Shown: positions 24,218-36,400 of the stretch, one piece after another
How the letters are laid out: every line of letters begins with the position of its first letter
Numbering within the stretch: the first letter of the stretch is position 1
Assembly: GCF_000308655.1 (NCBI RefSeq)
Contig: NZ_BAGC01000109.1
Coordinates: forward strand, 62,001 to 126,000
DNA: 64,000 nucleotides
Source of the DNA: Nocardia niigatensis NBRC 100131
GTDB taxonomy: Bacteria > Actinomycetota > Actinomycetes > Mycobacteriales > Mycobacteriaceae
Reading direction: 5' to 3'
Translations under genes and position numbers: made by a program
The notes under the pieces: model-generated
Told to the model about the DNA's origin: nothing
Database searches by the model: none
The model's input: only the letters and a program-made list of their open reading frames with translations

Positions 24218-27200
24218 CAGTGCTCACTCCGTTCCGGTGCCGGGAAATGGCCCGACTCGATGAAGAATTGGATGTAGGTGCGGAAGAGGTCGCCGGACAC
24301 CGGCGGGCACACGATGCCGCTGCCCGCCAGCATCGCCTCGGTCTCGGACACGTCGATGGGCGGATAGAACGCTGCCGTGTCGCCGATCATCGCCTCGAAG
24401 GCGTCGAGGAGCGGGACCAGCGCATTGTCCGTGTTCGAGCCGACCTCGGCGAGCCAGTCGATCCGGTCACGGTCGGCGATCGGATAGCCCATCGCCCGCA
24501 ACCGGTCGACCAGTTCGAGCAGCGCGACTCGGAAGGGATTGTGCAGGTGGAAGATTCGCTCGGCGGCTGCGGGACGGGCGGCCAGGGCGACGATCGCGGC
24601 GCTGACGTAGTCCACCGGCGCCAGGTGGAAGTAGCCGTCGCCGACCGGCGGGACCGCTTTCGCCTGGATGATGCCCTTGAGCGTGAGCCAGACGAAGTCG
24701 CGGGTCTGGCAGGCGCCGTGCCGCTGATCGCCGGAGATCACGTCGACCCGGTACACCGAGACCGGCAGTCCACGCTCCCGCGCCAGCGCGATGTTCTGCT
24801 CGGCAACCCATTTCGTGCGCAGGTACCCGCTGGGCAGCACCTCGGGCGGCCCGGTCGGGTCGTCCACCGCCAGCGGAGCGCCGTCGGCGGATGCGCCGGG
24901 GAAGACGCCCACAGTCGACACGTAGTGGACCGGCACCGTCCGATGCCGGGCGGCCAGGCGCAGAATCTCCTCCGTGCCAACGACATTCGCCTCGCGCAGC
25001 AGCTGGTACGGCTGCAACCAATGCACCGTCGCGCCCGCGTGGAACACCACGTCGACCAGGGCGGCCAGCTCGTCGAAAGCGGCCTCGGACAGGCCGAGCC
25101 GCGCGGCCGCGAGATCGCCGACGATAACGCGGACACGGTTCAGGTCCACCTCGCCCGACACCCGGTAGAACTCCAGGTTCGAGATCAGCCGCTGCGTCGC
25201 GGCCGCCTCGTCCGCCCCCCGGACCACGCAGTGCACCACGGCATTCGTGGTCGTCATGAGATCGCGCAGCAGGAACGCGCCAAGGAAGCCGGAAGCGCCG
25301 GTGAGCAGAACGTGGCCGGGATCGGTCGCCACCCGGACCACCGTCTCCGCGGGGCGGATGTCGTCGGCCAGATGCACCTCGGCGCCGAAGTCGATCGCGC
25401 CGGTTGCCTCATCGTCGCCTGATGCGGCGAGGATGAACGCCGCCAAGGCCTCCGGGGTGGGATGGTCGTAGGCGACGGTGGCAGGCAGCCGGGTGCCGAA
25501 CGCGGCCTGGAGCCGATTGCGGTATTCCACCGTGGCCAGCGAGTCGAAGCCCGCCTCGCTGAATTCCCTTGTGCTGTCGAGTGCTTCGGTGCCCTGATGC
25601 CCGAGGACGGCGGCAGCCTCCCGCAGCACGATCTCGAGCACGATGGCGTACTGCTCGGCGGGCGACCGGCCGTGCAGGAGCTCGGCGACCGAGACGGTCG
25701 CCTCCGCATTGCCCGCCACCGCACGCTGGGTGGGCAGCAGGCCCGAGAGCAATCGGGTCGGCCGGGCACGCACCGCCGACAGTTCGAGCGGGGTGGCAAC
25801 GAGCAGCGCCCGACCCGACCCGACGGCTGCGTCGAGCAGTGCGAGACCGGAATCGGCGGGCAACGGCGGAAAGCCGCCGCGCGCGATCCGCTGCTTGTCG
25901 GCCTCGTCGAGATGTCCGCTGATGCCGCCCTCCTGCTCCCACAGACTCCAGGCGATCGAGGTCGCGGGCAGTCCCAGCTCGGCACGGTGGGCGGCGAGCG
26001 CATCGAGGAAGACGTTAGCCGTGGCGTAGTTCGCCTGACCCGGGCCGCCGATGATCCCGGCCACCGAGGAGAACAGCACGAACGCGGTGAGTTCACGGTC
26101 CAGGGTGAGCTCATGCAACAGCCAGGCGGCGTCCGCCTTCGGGCGCAGGACCGCGGCCAGCCGGTCCGGGTCGAGGTCGCGCAGCAGGCCGTCGTCGGTG
26201 GCGCCCGCGGTGTGGACGACCGCGGTCACCGGGTGCGCGGCCAGCACGGCGGTCAGAGCGGCGCGGTCGGCGGCATCGCAGGCGACGATGTCGACCCGCG
26301 CCCCGGCGGCCGTCAGTTCGTCCCGAAGCGCTTCCGCCCCGGGGCTTTCCGGTCCGCGGCGGCTGAGCAGCACCAGGCGGTCGACCCCGCGCTCGGTGAC
26401 CAGGTGGCGGGCCAGCATCGCACCCAGCGAGCCGGTGCCACCGGTGATCAGCACGCACTCCCCCGCCCAGCGGGCCGGGGTGGGCAGGGCGACGCGATGC
26501 AGTCGCGGCACGAAGACGCGGCCCTCGCGAATCACGACCTGGGGTTCCCCGGCCGTGACGACCGCGGCCAGGGCGGCGGTCGAGGCCGGGTCGTCGTCGA
26601 TGTCGGCCAGCACGATGCGGCCGGGCAGCTCCGACTGGGCCGAGCGCAGCAGACCCCAGACGCTCGCGGCGGCGACGTCGGTGGCCCCGGCCCCCATGGC
26701 CCGCTCGGTCACCACGACCAGCGGTGCGGCGGTGCGGTCCTCGACGGCGATCCACTGCTGCGCGAGAGTCAGTGCGCGGCGGGCGAGTTCGTGCGCGCCG
26801 AGCACCGGGTCACCGGTCGGCGCGGAGCCGATCGGGGCCAGGATGGCGTCGACCGGCTTGTCCGCGCCGGCGGCCTCGGCCAGGTCCGCGAACAGCGTGG
26901 TCTCCCCCACCTCGGGCAGGGGCTCGGTGCCGGAGACCGCGCCCCAGCGGATCGCGCGCCCGCTGACGGCGGCGGGCATCCAGTCGACGGTGAAGGACAT
27001 CTCGTCGATATCCGGCCGTGCCGCAACCGATTCCGCCGGTGCCGTCATCACGCGCAGGGTGGCCACGGCCACGCCCGCCCGGTCGGCGAGCAGCAGCGTG
27101 GTCGAGCCGTCGCCGCCGGTGTGGGCCAGCACCCGCAGGGCCGTGGCACCGGTGGAGAACAGCCGGACGTCCCGCAGTTCGCGTACGGTCCCGGGGGCGA

Positions 27201-30200
27201 CGGCGGCCAGCGCGGCGTGCAGCAGCACCGGGTGCACGCCGAAAGCGGCTGCCTCGGCGGCGAATTCGTCCGGTAGCGCGACCTCGGCGTGGGTCTGGTC
27301 GTCGGCCGCCGCCGGAGGCCATTCGGTGAGTTCGAAATCCGGTGCGCCGATCCGCAGTCGGACGGTGCCGCGGGCGTGCAGGATCCAGGGTCCCGAGGAC
27401 CCGGAGGCCCGGGAGTGGATCGACACGGTGCGGTCGCCGTTGTCCAGCAGGCCGCCGACCCGGGCCTGGATGTGCAGGTCGGCTCCGGCGGGCATGGTCA
27501 GCGGGGTGCGAACGGTCAAGGCGGACAGTTCGGTACAGCCGAGTTCGTCGGCGGCGCGGGTGGCCAGTTCCACCAGCACGGCGGCGGGGACGGGCGCGCT
27601 CTGTTCGATCCAGCGCTGCCGCCGGGACAGGCGGCCGGTGGCGACCACGCCGTCGGCGGCGCTGTCGGCCATGTCGACCGCCACCTCGAGGACGGGGTGG
27701 CCGAGGGCGGATCCGGTGCCCGCGGCCCCGATGACGGTGTCGCCCGCCCAGTGCCGGGAACGCTGGAAGGCGTAGGTGGGCAGGCTGATTCGGCGTGCGC
27801 CGGTGCCCGCGAACACCTGTTCCCAGTCGACGCGCACGCCATGGGTGTGCAGGGCGGCGACGGCGGCGAGCGCGGTCTCGTCGTCCTCGGCGGTGCGGCG
27901 CAGGACGGGGATGGAGACGTGCGGGCGGTCCTGGAGGGTTTCGTCGACCAGGGCGCTGAGGATGGCGTCGGGCCCGATCTCCACGAACTTGGTCACCCCG
28001 GCGGCGGCCAGGGCTTCCACACCGTCGGAGAACCGGACGGTGCCGCGAATGTGGCGCGGCCAGTAGGCGGGATCGGCGTGGTCGCCGGGGGCGGCGAGCG
28101 CGCCGGTCACATTGGACACGATGGGCATGCGGGCGGGCTGGAAGGCGAGCCCGCGGGCCACCGCCTCGAACTCGTCCAGGATCGGGTCCATGTGGTGAGA
28201 GTGGAAGGCGTGGCTGACGGCCAGGCGGCGGGAGCGGGTCCCGCGCTGTCCCAGGGTTTCCGCGATGGCTTCCAGGTCCTCGGCCGATCCGGCGAGCACC
28301 ACCGACGCGGGTCCGTTGACGCCCGCGAGGCTCACCCGGTCGGAGAGCTGGTCGCGGACGGCGTCCTCGCCCGCGCGCACCGCGAGCATCGCGCCGCGCG
28401 GCAGCGAGTTCATGAGGCGGGCCCGCGCGGTGACCAGGGTAGCGGCGTCGGCCAACGAAAGCACGCCCGCCTGCTGGGCGGCGACGAGTTCGCCGACCGA
28501 GTGGCCGGTGAGGTAGTCGGCGCGAATGCCCCAGGACGCCACCAGCCGCGCCAGCGCGTATTCGACGGCGAAGAGGGCGGGCTGGGTGACGGCGGTTTCG
28601 TCGAGCCGCTCGCCGGAGGTGATCTCGTCGCGCAGCGGTCGTTCCAGCAGCGGGTCCAGGTGGCCGCAGACCTCGTCGAACGCGGCGGCGAAGGCCGGGA
28701 AGGCGTCGTAGAGACGCAGGCCCATGCCGGGGCGCTGGGCGCCCTGGCCGGTGAAGACGAACGCCGTCTTGCCGGTTCGGGTGGAGGTGGGGTCGGCGGT
28801 CAGACCGGCGAGCAGTTCCGCGCGGTCGCGACCGACGGCGACGGTGCGGTACTCCAACTGGGTGCGGGTGGTCGCGAGCGAGTACGCGATGTCGAGATCC
28901 CGCACGTCGGTGCCGGCGGCGAACTCGGCCAGCACCGCCGCCTGCGCCCGGGCCGCGGCCGCGGATTTGCCGGACACCGGCCAGGGCAGGACCGGCAGCC
29001 GAACCGGTTGCGGTGCAGCGTATTCCGAATGGTCAGCTGAATCCTGCTGCGCCTCTGCGGTTTCCGGTGCAGGGGCCTGTTCGATGACGACGTGGGCGTT
29101 GGTGCCGCTGACGCCGAATGAGGACACCGCGGCCCGGCGCGGAGCCCCGGTCTCGGGCCAGGGCTGGGTTTCGTTCAGCAGGCGCACCGTGCCCGACGAC
29201 CAATCCACGTCCGGGTTGGGTGTTTCCGAGTGCAGGGTCTTGGGCAGTACGCCGTGGCGGATGGCTTCGATCATCTTGATGACGCCGCCGACGCCCGCCG
29301 CCGCGACCGAGTGACCGATATTGGATTTCATCGACCCCAGCCACAGCGGCCGCGCCGAGGTGCGTTCCCGCCCGTAGGTGGCCAGCAGCGCCTGGGCCTC
29401 GATCGGGTCGCCCAGCCGGGTGCCGGTGCCGTGGCCCTCGACGGCGTCCACCTCGGCGGCGGAGAGTCCGGCGTCGGCCAGGGCCGCGCGGATCACGCGT
29501 TCCTGGGACGGCCCGTTGGGCGCGGTGAGCCCGTTGGACGCGCCGTCCTGGTTGATCGCGGACCCGCGGAGTACGGCGAGTACCTCGCGACCGGAGGCGA
29601 CGGCGTCCGAGAGGCGTTGCAGCGCGAGCAGACCCACGCCCTCCGACCAGCCGGTGCCGTCCGCGCCCGCGCCGTAGGACTTGCAGCGGCCGTCGGCGGA
29701 CAGGCCGCGCTGCCGCGAGAATTCGATGTAGCCGCCGGGGTGTCCGTAGACGGTGACACCGCCGGCCACCGCGAGGTCGCATTCGCCGCGGCGCAGCGCC
29801 TGCGCCGCGAGGTGCACGGCGACCAGCGAGGACGAGCACGCCGTGTCGACGGTGAGGGCGGGGCCCTCGAATCCGAAGGTGTAGGCCAGCCGGCCCGAGA
29901 CCACGCTGCCCAGTCGCCCGGTCATGGCGTAGCCCTCGAGTTCCGGCGGTGCGGCCAGGTCGAGGTAGCTCTGCTCGCCAGCGCCGACGAAGACGCCGGT
30001 GCCGCTGCCGCGCAGCGACATCGGGTCGATGCCCGCGGATTCGAAGAGTTCCCAGGCGGTTTCGAGCACGACCCGCTGCTGGGGGTCCATGCCGAGGGCC
30101 TCGCGCGGGGAGATGCCGAACAGTCCGGCGTCGAAATCGGTGGCGTGGTCGATGAATCCGCCGTGGCGTGTGGTCGAGGTGCCGATGTGCTCGGGGTCCG

Positions 30201-30447
30201 GGTCGTACAGGGCCGCGACGTCCCAGCCGCGGTCGGCGGGCCATTCGGTGATGGCGTCGGTGCCGGTGGCGACCAGGTCCCACAGCTGGGCGGCGGAGGT
30301 GACGCCGCCCGGGTAGCGGCAGGCCTGCGCCACCACCGCGATGGGTTCGGCCGACGCGGATTCGAGTTCGGTGATACGGCCCTTGGCCTTGGTGAGTTCG
30401 GCTGTGGCCCAGCGCAGGTACTCGACCAGTTTCTTGTCTTCAGGCAT
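24217..30447 (-). CDS. Type I PKS, module 5 with terminal thioester reductase (PKS3)
   Basis: Starts at ATG 30447 (MPEDKKLVEYLRWATAELTK, an N-terminal docking coiled coil) after GAGGA; 2076 residues. Order: KS (Cys204 in DTACSSS), AT (Ser650 in GHSVGE, HAFHSHHM = malonyl), a dehydratase-like region without HxxxGxxxxP and so inactive, KR (TGGTGSLG, Tyr1474, TDD motif giving B-type alcohol), ACP (Ser1636 in AGFDSL), and thioester reductase (about 1700-2070: TGASGFLG, Tyr1875-x3-Lys1879). The reductase would release the chain as an aldehyde instead of an acid. It lies 17 bases after PKS2. Same layout as CpkC of the coelimycin cluster. Confidence 0.93.
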   Translation of the reverse strand: MPEDKKLVEYLRWATAELTKAKGRITELESASAEPIAVVAQACRYPGGVTSAAQLWDLVATGTDAITEWPADRGWDVAALYDPDPEHIGTSTTRHGGFIDHATDFDAGLFGISPREALGMDPQQRVVLETAWELFESAGIDPMSLRGSGTGVFVGAGEQSYLDLAAPPELEGYAMTGRLGSVVSGRLAYTFGFEGPALTVDTACSSSLVAVHLAAQALRRGECDLAVAGGVTVYGHPGGYIEFSRQRGLSADGRCKSYGAGADGTGWSEGVGLLALQRLSDAVASGREVLAVLRGSAINQDGASNGLTAPNGPSQERVIRAALADAGLSAAEVDAVEGHGTGTRLGDPIEAQALLATYGRERTSARPLWLGSMKSNIGHSVAAAGVGGVIKMIEAIRHGVLPKTLHSETPNPDVDWSSGTVRLLNETQPWPETGAPRRAAVSSFGVSGTNAHVVIEQAPAPETAEAQQDSADHSEYAAPQPVRLPVLPWPVSGKSAAAARAQAAVLAEFAAGTDVRDLDIAYSLATTRTQLEYRTVAVGRDRAELLAGLTADPTSTRTGKTAFVFTGQGAQRPGMGLRLYDAFPAFAAAFDEVCGHLDPLLERPLRDEITSGERLDETAVTQPALFAVEYALARLVASWGIRADYLTGHSVGELVAAQQAGVLSLADAATLVTARARLMNSLPRGAMLAVRAGEDAVRDQLSDRVSLAGVNGPASVVLAGSAEDLEAIAETLGQRGTRSRRLAVSHAFHSHHMDPILDEFEAVARGLAFQPARMPIVSNVTGALAAPGDHADPAYWPRHIRGTVRFSDGVEALAAAGVTKFVEIGPDAILSALVDETLQDRPHVSIPVLRRTAEDDETALAAVAALHTHGVRVDWEQVFAGTGARRISLPTYAFQRSRHWAGDTVIGAAGTGSALGHPVLEVAVDMADSAADGVVATGRLSRRQRWIEQSAPVPAAVLVELATRAADELGCTELSALTVRTPLTMPAGADLHIQARVGGLLDNGDRTVSIHSRASGSSGPWILHARGTVRLRIGAPDFELTEWPPAAADDQTHAEVALPDEFAAEAAAFGVHPVLLHAALAAVAPGTVRELRDVRLFSTGATALRVLAHTGGDGSTTLLLADRAGVAVATLRVMTAPAESVAARPDIDEMSFTVDWMPAAVSGRAIRWGAVSGTEPLPEVGETTLFADLAEAAGADKPVDAILAPIGSAPTGDPVLGAHELARRALTLAQQWIAVEDRTAAPLVVVTERAMGAGATDVAAASVWGLLRSAQSELPGRIVLADIDDDPASTAALAAVVTAGEPQVVIREGRVFVPRLHRVALPTPARWAGECVLITGGTGSLGAMLARHLVTERGVDRLVLLSRRGPESPGAEALRDELTAAGARVDIVACDAADRAALTAVLAAHPVTAVVHTAGATDDGLLRDLDPDRLAAVLRPKADAAWLLHELTLDRELTAFVLFSSVAGIIGGPGQANYATANVFLDALAAHRAELGLPATSIAWSLWEQEGGISGHLDEADKQRIARGGFPPLPADSGLALLDAAVGSGRALLVATPLELSAVRARPTRLLSGLLPTQRAVAGNAEATVSVAELLHGRSPAEQYAIVLEIVLREAAAVLGHQGTEALDSTREFSEAGFDSLATVEYRNRLQAAFGTRLPATVAYDHPTPEALAAFILAASGDDEATGAIDFGAEVHLADDIRPAETVVRVATDPGHVLLTGASGFLGAFLLRDLMTTTNAVVHCVVRGADEAAATQRLISNLEFYRVSGEVDLNRVRVIVGDLAAARLGLSEAAFDELAALVDVVFHAGATVHWLQPYQLLREANVVGTEEILRLAARHRTVPVHYVSTVGVFPGASADGAPLAVDDPTGPPEVLPSGYLRTKWVAEQNIALARERGLPVSVYRVDVISGDQRHGACQTRDFVWLTLKGIIQAKAVPPVGDGYFHLAPVDYVSAAIVALAARPAAAERIFHLHNPFRVALLELVDRLRAMGYPIADRDRIDWLAEVGSNTDNALVPLLDAFEAMIGDTAAFYPPIDVSETEAMLAGSGIVCPPVSGDLFRTYIQFFIESGHFPAPERSEH

Positions 30448-30464
30448 TGCCGGTGTCCTCTTTC

Positions 30465-33400
30465 TCAGCCCAGCTCGTGGTCGGAAATGCGGCCGAGTTC
30501 GCCGTCGATGAAGCTCAGGAGTTCCTCGGCCGAGGCGGTGGCGAGGCGTGCGTCGACGGCCTCGGTCGCGGGGCTCTCGGGGGCCGGGTTCGCCGCCCAG
30601 CGGCCGGCCAGCTCGCGCAGGCGCTCGGCGATCCGGTCGCGGTCGGCCGCGCCCAGGTCGTCGGCGACGCGTTCCCAGCGGTCCAGTTCCCCCCACAGCA
30701 CGTCGACGGGGGCGGGCGGGCGCAGGGCGTCGAGGACGAACGCGGCCAGGTCGGCCGGGGTGGGCCGGTCGAAGACGGCGGTGGCGGGCAGCGTGGTTCC
30801 GGTCGCCAGGGACAGGCGGTTGCGCAGCTGCACCGCGGTCATGGAGTCCATGCCGAGTTCCTGGAACGGGCGGTCGGCTTCGATGCTCAGGGGCTCGGCG
30901 ATGCCGAGCACCGCGGCCAGCTGGGCGCGCACGGTATCCACCACCGCGTCGAGCTGTCGCGTCTCGTCGAGATCGGCGAGCCGGGCCCGCAGGACCTCGG
31001 CGGTGTCGGCCGTGACCGCGGCAGGGCGGACCGGCGCGGATCGCGGTGTGTCACCGGCGGTTTCGCTGTCGGCGCCCAGTCCCAGGGTCCGAAACTCGAC
31101 GGCCTCGGCGCTGAATACCGGGTTCCCGGCCGGATCGGTCAGGTACGCGGCGACCGCGTCCCCGTCCACCGGCCGCACGTGGGCCCGGACGGCGTCCGCG
31201 CCCGTGGCGTACAGCCGCACGTTCCGCCAGCTGACCGGCGCCAGCAGCGAATCCGTGCCGAGGGTGCTCGGCAGCGCCGCGTCCAGCAGTTCCGGGTGCA
31301 GGGCGAATCCGGTGGCCTGCGGCGCCGATTCGGCGGGCAGATGGTGCTCGGCGGGTTGGTCGGAGAGCACCGGCGTCCCCGGATCGCCGCCGCGGGCGAG
31401 CGTGCCGGTGGCGATCGCGGCCCAGCTGCCGCCCGCGGACCTGGCCCGGATTCCCGCAGTGCGGCGGCCGGTGTCGTCGGCCGCGCCGATGACCACGTGC
31501 AGCTGAGCCTCCTGGCCCGCGGGGACGGTGAGCGGCCGGGTCAGCTCCAGCTGCTCGATGTGGTCCGCGCCGACTTCGTCGCCGGCCCGCAGCATCAGGT
31601 CGATGAGGACAGCGGGCGGGACCAGGGTGGCCGCGGGTGTGGTGTGGGCAGCCAGCCAGGGCATCGCGTTCGGGTTCAGGCCACCGGTGAGTAGCACGCT
31701 GTCGGCGTCGGGCAGGTGCAGGACGCCGGTCAGCACGGGGTGCTCGATCGGGTCGAAACCCGAGGTGGCGGTGGTAGCGGTCGGGTGCAGCCAGTACCGA
31801 TCGCGCTGGAACGCGTAGGTGGGCAGGGCGACCCGGCGCGCGCCGGTCCCGGCGAAGAACGCCGCCCAGTCGACGGTCGCGCCGAGGCAGTGCAGCTGCG
31901 CCACACCGGCGATGAGGGTCCGGGCCTCATCGGTGTCGCGCCGTTGCAGGGCGATGGCGGCGGTGTCGGTGACCTGGTCGGCCAGCGGCGTGAGGACCGC
32001 GTCGGGTCCGACCTCGGCCAGCACGGTCACATCGAGGGCGGCCAAGGTGGTTGCCGCGTCGGCGAATCGGACGGGACAGCGAATCTGGTCGACCCAGTAC
32101 TGCGCGGTGGTGGGCTCGGCGATCCGACCGGTGACGGTCGAGACGAACGGGATGGCGGGTGTGGAGTAGGTGACGGATTCCGCGACGGCGCGGAACTCGT
32201 CGAGCATGGGGTCCATCAGCGCCGAGTGGAAGGCGTGGCTCACGGTCAATCGCTTGTGCCGGCAATCCAACTGGGCTACGACCGCCAGCACGGCGTCCTC
32301 CGGGCCCGAGAGGACCACCGACTCCGGACCGTTCACCGCCGCGATCGACACCGACGCACCGAGCAGCGGCAGCACCGTTGCCTCCGGCACCGACACGGCG
32401 ACCATCGCGCCACCCGTGGGCAGCGCCTGCATCAACGCGCCACGGGCCGCCACCAGACGGGCGGCGTCGGCCAGCGAGAGCACCCCGGCCACGTGCGCGG
32501 CCGCGAACTCACCCACCGAATGCCCGGCGACGTAGTCGCAGCGAATCCCCCAGTGCGCCAGCAGTCGCGCCAGGGCGACCTCGACGGCGAACAGTGCGGG
32601 CTGGGCCAGCCCGGTGCCGTCGAGACCGTCACCGGTGGTGATCAGTTCGCGCAGGGAACGGCCCAGCAGCGGGTCGAGGTGCGCGGCCGTCTCGTCGAAC
32701 GCGGCGGCGAAGACCGGGAAGCGTTCGTACAGGCCCATTCCCATGCCGAGGCGCTGCGCGCCCTGGCCGGTGAAGACGAAGGCCGTGCCGCCCGAGCGCG
32801 CCGCGACCGGCCGGGTGTCGGCCAGCGCCGCGCCCAGTTCCGCGGTGTCGCGGCCGACCACGGCGGCCCGGTGTTCGAAGGCGGTGCGTGCGGTGGCCAG
32901 CGAGTACGCGATATCCAGTTCCCGCGCTGCCGAATTCGCGACGAACTCCCGCAGCCGGGCCGCCTGGGCGTCGACGGCGGCCGGGGTTCGGCCGGAGATC
33001 AGCCACGGCAGCACGGGCAGTACCAGCGAGACCGGCTGCGGCTCGGCCACGTCCGGCTCCGGGGCCTGTTCGACGATGACGTGCGCGTTGGTGCCGCCGA
33101 AGCCGAACGACGACACACCGGCCCGGCGCGGCTGCCCGGTCTCGGGCCAGTCCCGCGCCTCGTTCAGCAGTTCCACAGACCCGGCGGACCAATCCACCTC
33201 GGGCGACGGGGTTTCCGCGTGCAGGGTGCGCGGCAGGACGCCCCGCCGCATGGCCTGGATCATCTTGATCACGCCGCCCACGCCCGCCGCCGCCTGCGAG
33301 TGCCCGACGTTGGACTTCAGCGAGCCCAGCAGCAGGGGACGGTCCCCCGCCCGATCGCTGCCGTAGGTGGCCAGCAGGGCCTGGGCCTCGATCGGGTCGC

Positions 33401-36400
33401 CGAGCCGGGTGCCGGTGCCGTGTCCCTCGACCGCGTCGACCTCGGAGGCGAGCAGGGCGGCGTCGGCGAGCGCGTCGCGGATGACGCGTTCCTGGGACGG
33501 GCCGTTGGGCGCGGTCAGTCCATTGGACGCGCCGTCCTGGTTGACGGCCGAGCCGCGCAACACCGCCAGCACCTCGCGACCCTCGCGGCGCGCGTCGGAG
33601 AGTCGTTGCAGCGCCAGCAGTCCCGCGCCTTCGGCCCAGCCGGTGCCGTCGGCGCCCGCGCCGAAGGATCGGCAGCGGCCGTCCACCGACAGTCCGCGCA
33701 GGCGGGAGAACTCCACGAACGCCTGCGGCGTCGACATCACGGTCACGCCACCGGCCAAGGCCAGGTCGCATTCGCCGCGGCGCAGGGATTGCGCGGCCAG
33801 GTGCAGCGCCACCAGGGAGGACGAGCAGGCCGTGTCGACCGAGATCGCGGGTCCTTCCAGACCCAGCGAGTAGGCCAGGCGGCCCACCGCGATGCTGCCC
33901 GCGCTACCGGCGAACAAGTAGCCCTCGTGTTCGCCGCCCACGCCGGGGCGAGCGCCGTAGTCGGAGTACATCACGCCCGCGAACACGCCGGTCCGGGAGC
34001 CGCGCAGGCTGCGGGGCACGATGCCCGCGGCTTCCAGCGCCTCCCAGCCGGTTTCGAGCAGCAGGCGCTGCTGCGGGTCGACGGCCAGAGCTTCGCGCGG
34101 CGACAGCCCGAAGAAGCCCGCGTCGAACAGGTCCGCGTCCATCAGGAATCCGCCGCCGCGACTGTAGGACCGCCCGGCCTGTTCGGCGTTGCTGTCGAAC
34201 AGCGAGCCCAGGTCCCAGCCGCGGTTGGTCGGGAATTCCGAGACCGCATCGACGCCCCGGAACACGAGGTCCCACAACTGTTCCGGATCGGTGACGCCGC
34301 CGGGATAGCGGCAGCCGACGCCGACGATGGCGATGGGTTCGTCGTCGCGGGCGGTCACCATGGCCGTCGTGAGGGCCTGCGGCTTCGCGCCGACCAGTTC
34401 ACCGGACAACCGCTCCGACAGCGTGGCGGGCGTCGGGTAGTCGAAGACCAGGGTGGCGGGCAGGCGCACGCCGGTGGCCTCGGCCAGCCGGTTGCGCAGT
34501 TCGACCGCGGTCAGCGAATCGAACCCGAGATCCTGGAAGGACCGGTCCGCGCCGACCGCGCTCGAGCCCGAATGCCCCAGGACCGCGGCGGCATTGGTGC
34601 GGACCAGGTCCAGCAGGGCCGCGGCGCGCTCGGCTTCGGTCAGCTGGGCCAGGCGGGCGGCGAACCCGTCGCGCGGAGCCTTGCGGGCGCGCGCCGCCGG
34701 GGCCAGGCGGCGGAACACCGCCGGAACGTCGCCGGAGGACCGCAGGGCGGCGGTGTCGAGGCCGGTGACCGCGAGCAACGGGACGTCGAGGGCGGCGGCC
34801 ACATCGAAGGCGTGCAGCCCGGCGGCGGTCGGCAGCGGCAGCACGCCGATGCGGCGGATGCGCTCGCGATCGACGGCGCTCATCTCGTCGGTGATGCCGC
34901 TGGCCTGCTCCCACAGGCCGTAGGCGATGGACACCGCGGGCAGGCCGAGCGCGCGGCGGTGCTCGGCGAGCGCGTCGAGGAAGGTGTTGGCGGCGGCGTA
35001 GTTCGCCTGGCCCGCCGTGCCGACCAGACCGGCCAGCGACGAGAACAGTACGAACGCACCGAGATCCAGGTCGCGGGTGGCCTGGTGCAGCGCCCAGGCC
35101 GCGTCGACCTTGGGCCGCAGCACACTGGTGACCTGGTCGGCGGTCAGCGATTCCACGATGCCGTCGGCGAGCACGCCGGCGGTGTGCACGACCGCGCGCA
35201 CCGGGTGCGCGGCGATGACGGCGGCCAGCTCGGCCGGATCGGTGACGTCGCAGGCCAGAACCGCGACGTCCGCGCCGCGCTCGGTCAATTCGGCCCGCAG
35301 TTCGGTCGCGCCGGGCGCGTCGAGGCCGCGGCGGCTCAGCAGCAGCAACGAGCGGGTGCCGTGGGTGTGGACCAGGTGCCGGGCGAGGGTTGCGCCGAGG
35401 GTGCCGGTACCGCCGGTGATCAGCACGGCGCCCTGCGCCCACGGATCGGTGTCGACGGTGGCGGCGCGGGCGCGGATCAGGCGCGGGACATGCAGTGCCC
35501 CACCGCGAATCGCCACCTGCGGCTCACCGCTCGCGACGGCGGCGTCGAGACTGTCCCACGAGCCGGACTCGGCATCGAGGTCGATGAGGCTGAAGCGGTC
35601 CGGGTGTTCGGTCTGGGCCGCGCGGATCAGACCCCAGGCCCCGGCCTGCGGCAGATTCGCCGCGGCGGGACCGGCCGCGGACTCGGTGATGATCACCAGC
35701 CGGGAACTCGCGAACCGCTCGTCGAGGATGGCGGTGCGCACGACCGCGAGGGCGCGGTGAACGACATCGCGTGCGGCGGAAGGGATCTCCGCGTCATGGT
35801 CGGCGGCAGGCAGCTTGACCACGACTACGGCCGGTGTGCCGGTGACCTCGTCCAGCGCGGCGTATCGGGTCGCTACGCCCGGCACATCGCCGACCGCCAC
35901 CCACCCGGTGCGATCGGATGTCGCAGCAGGAGTGTGGATTTCGCTCCATTCCAGCTCGAACAGCGTCTGGTCCGCACCGGCCGCGGCCTGCGGACGCAAG
36001 GCCAGGGCGTCCACGGCGAGGAGGGTCGCGCCGGAGTCGTCGGCGATGAGCATGGCCACCGCGTCTCGCCCGGCCGGGGTGATCCGGACCCGCAGCGTCG
36101 TCGCCGGGAATTCGGGGATCGTGACCCCGGACCACGAGAACGGCAACAGCGCGGGCCGATCGGTGTCGGAAATGCCCGGGACGAGGGCGTGGGCCGCGGC
36201 GTCGAGCAGCGCGGGGTGCATGGTGAACCGGTCGGCCCCGGCGGCGTACTCGTCGTCGAAGGCGAGTTCGGCGAACAGGTCCTCGCCGCGACGCCACAAC
36301 CGGCGCAGGCCGTTGAACACCGGGCCGTACTCGTAACCGTGGTCGGCCGCGCGGTCGTAGGCCCCGGTGAGGTCGACCTCCTGCGCGCCGCGGGGCGGCC

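Noticed and set aside
30447..30696. N-terminal extension of PKS3
   Set aside because: It overlaps the PKS2 C-terminus and is Arg/Pro-rich; the start at 30447 has a ribosome site and a docking helix.
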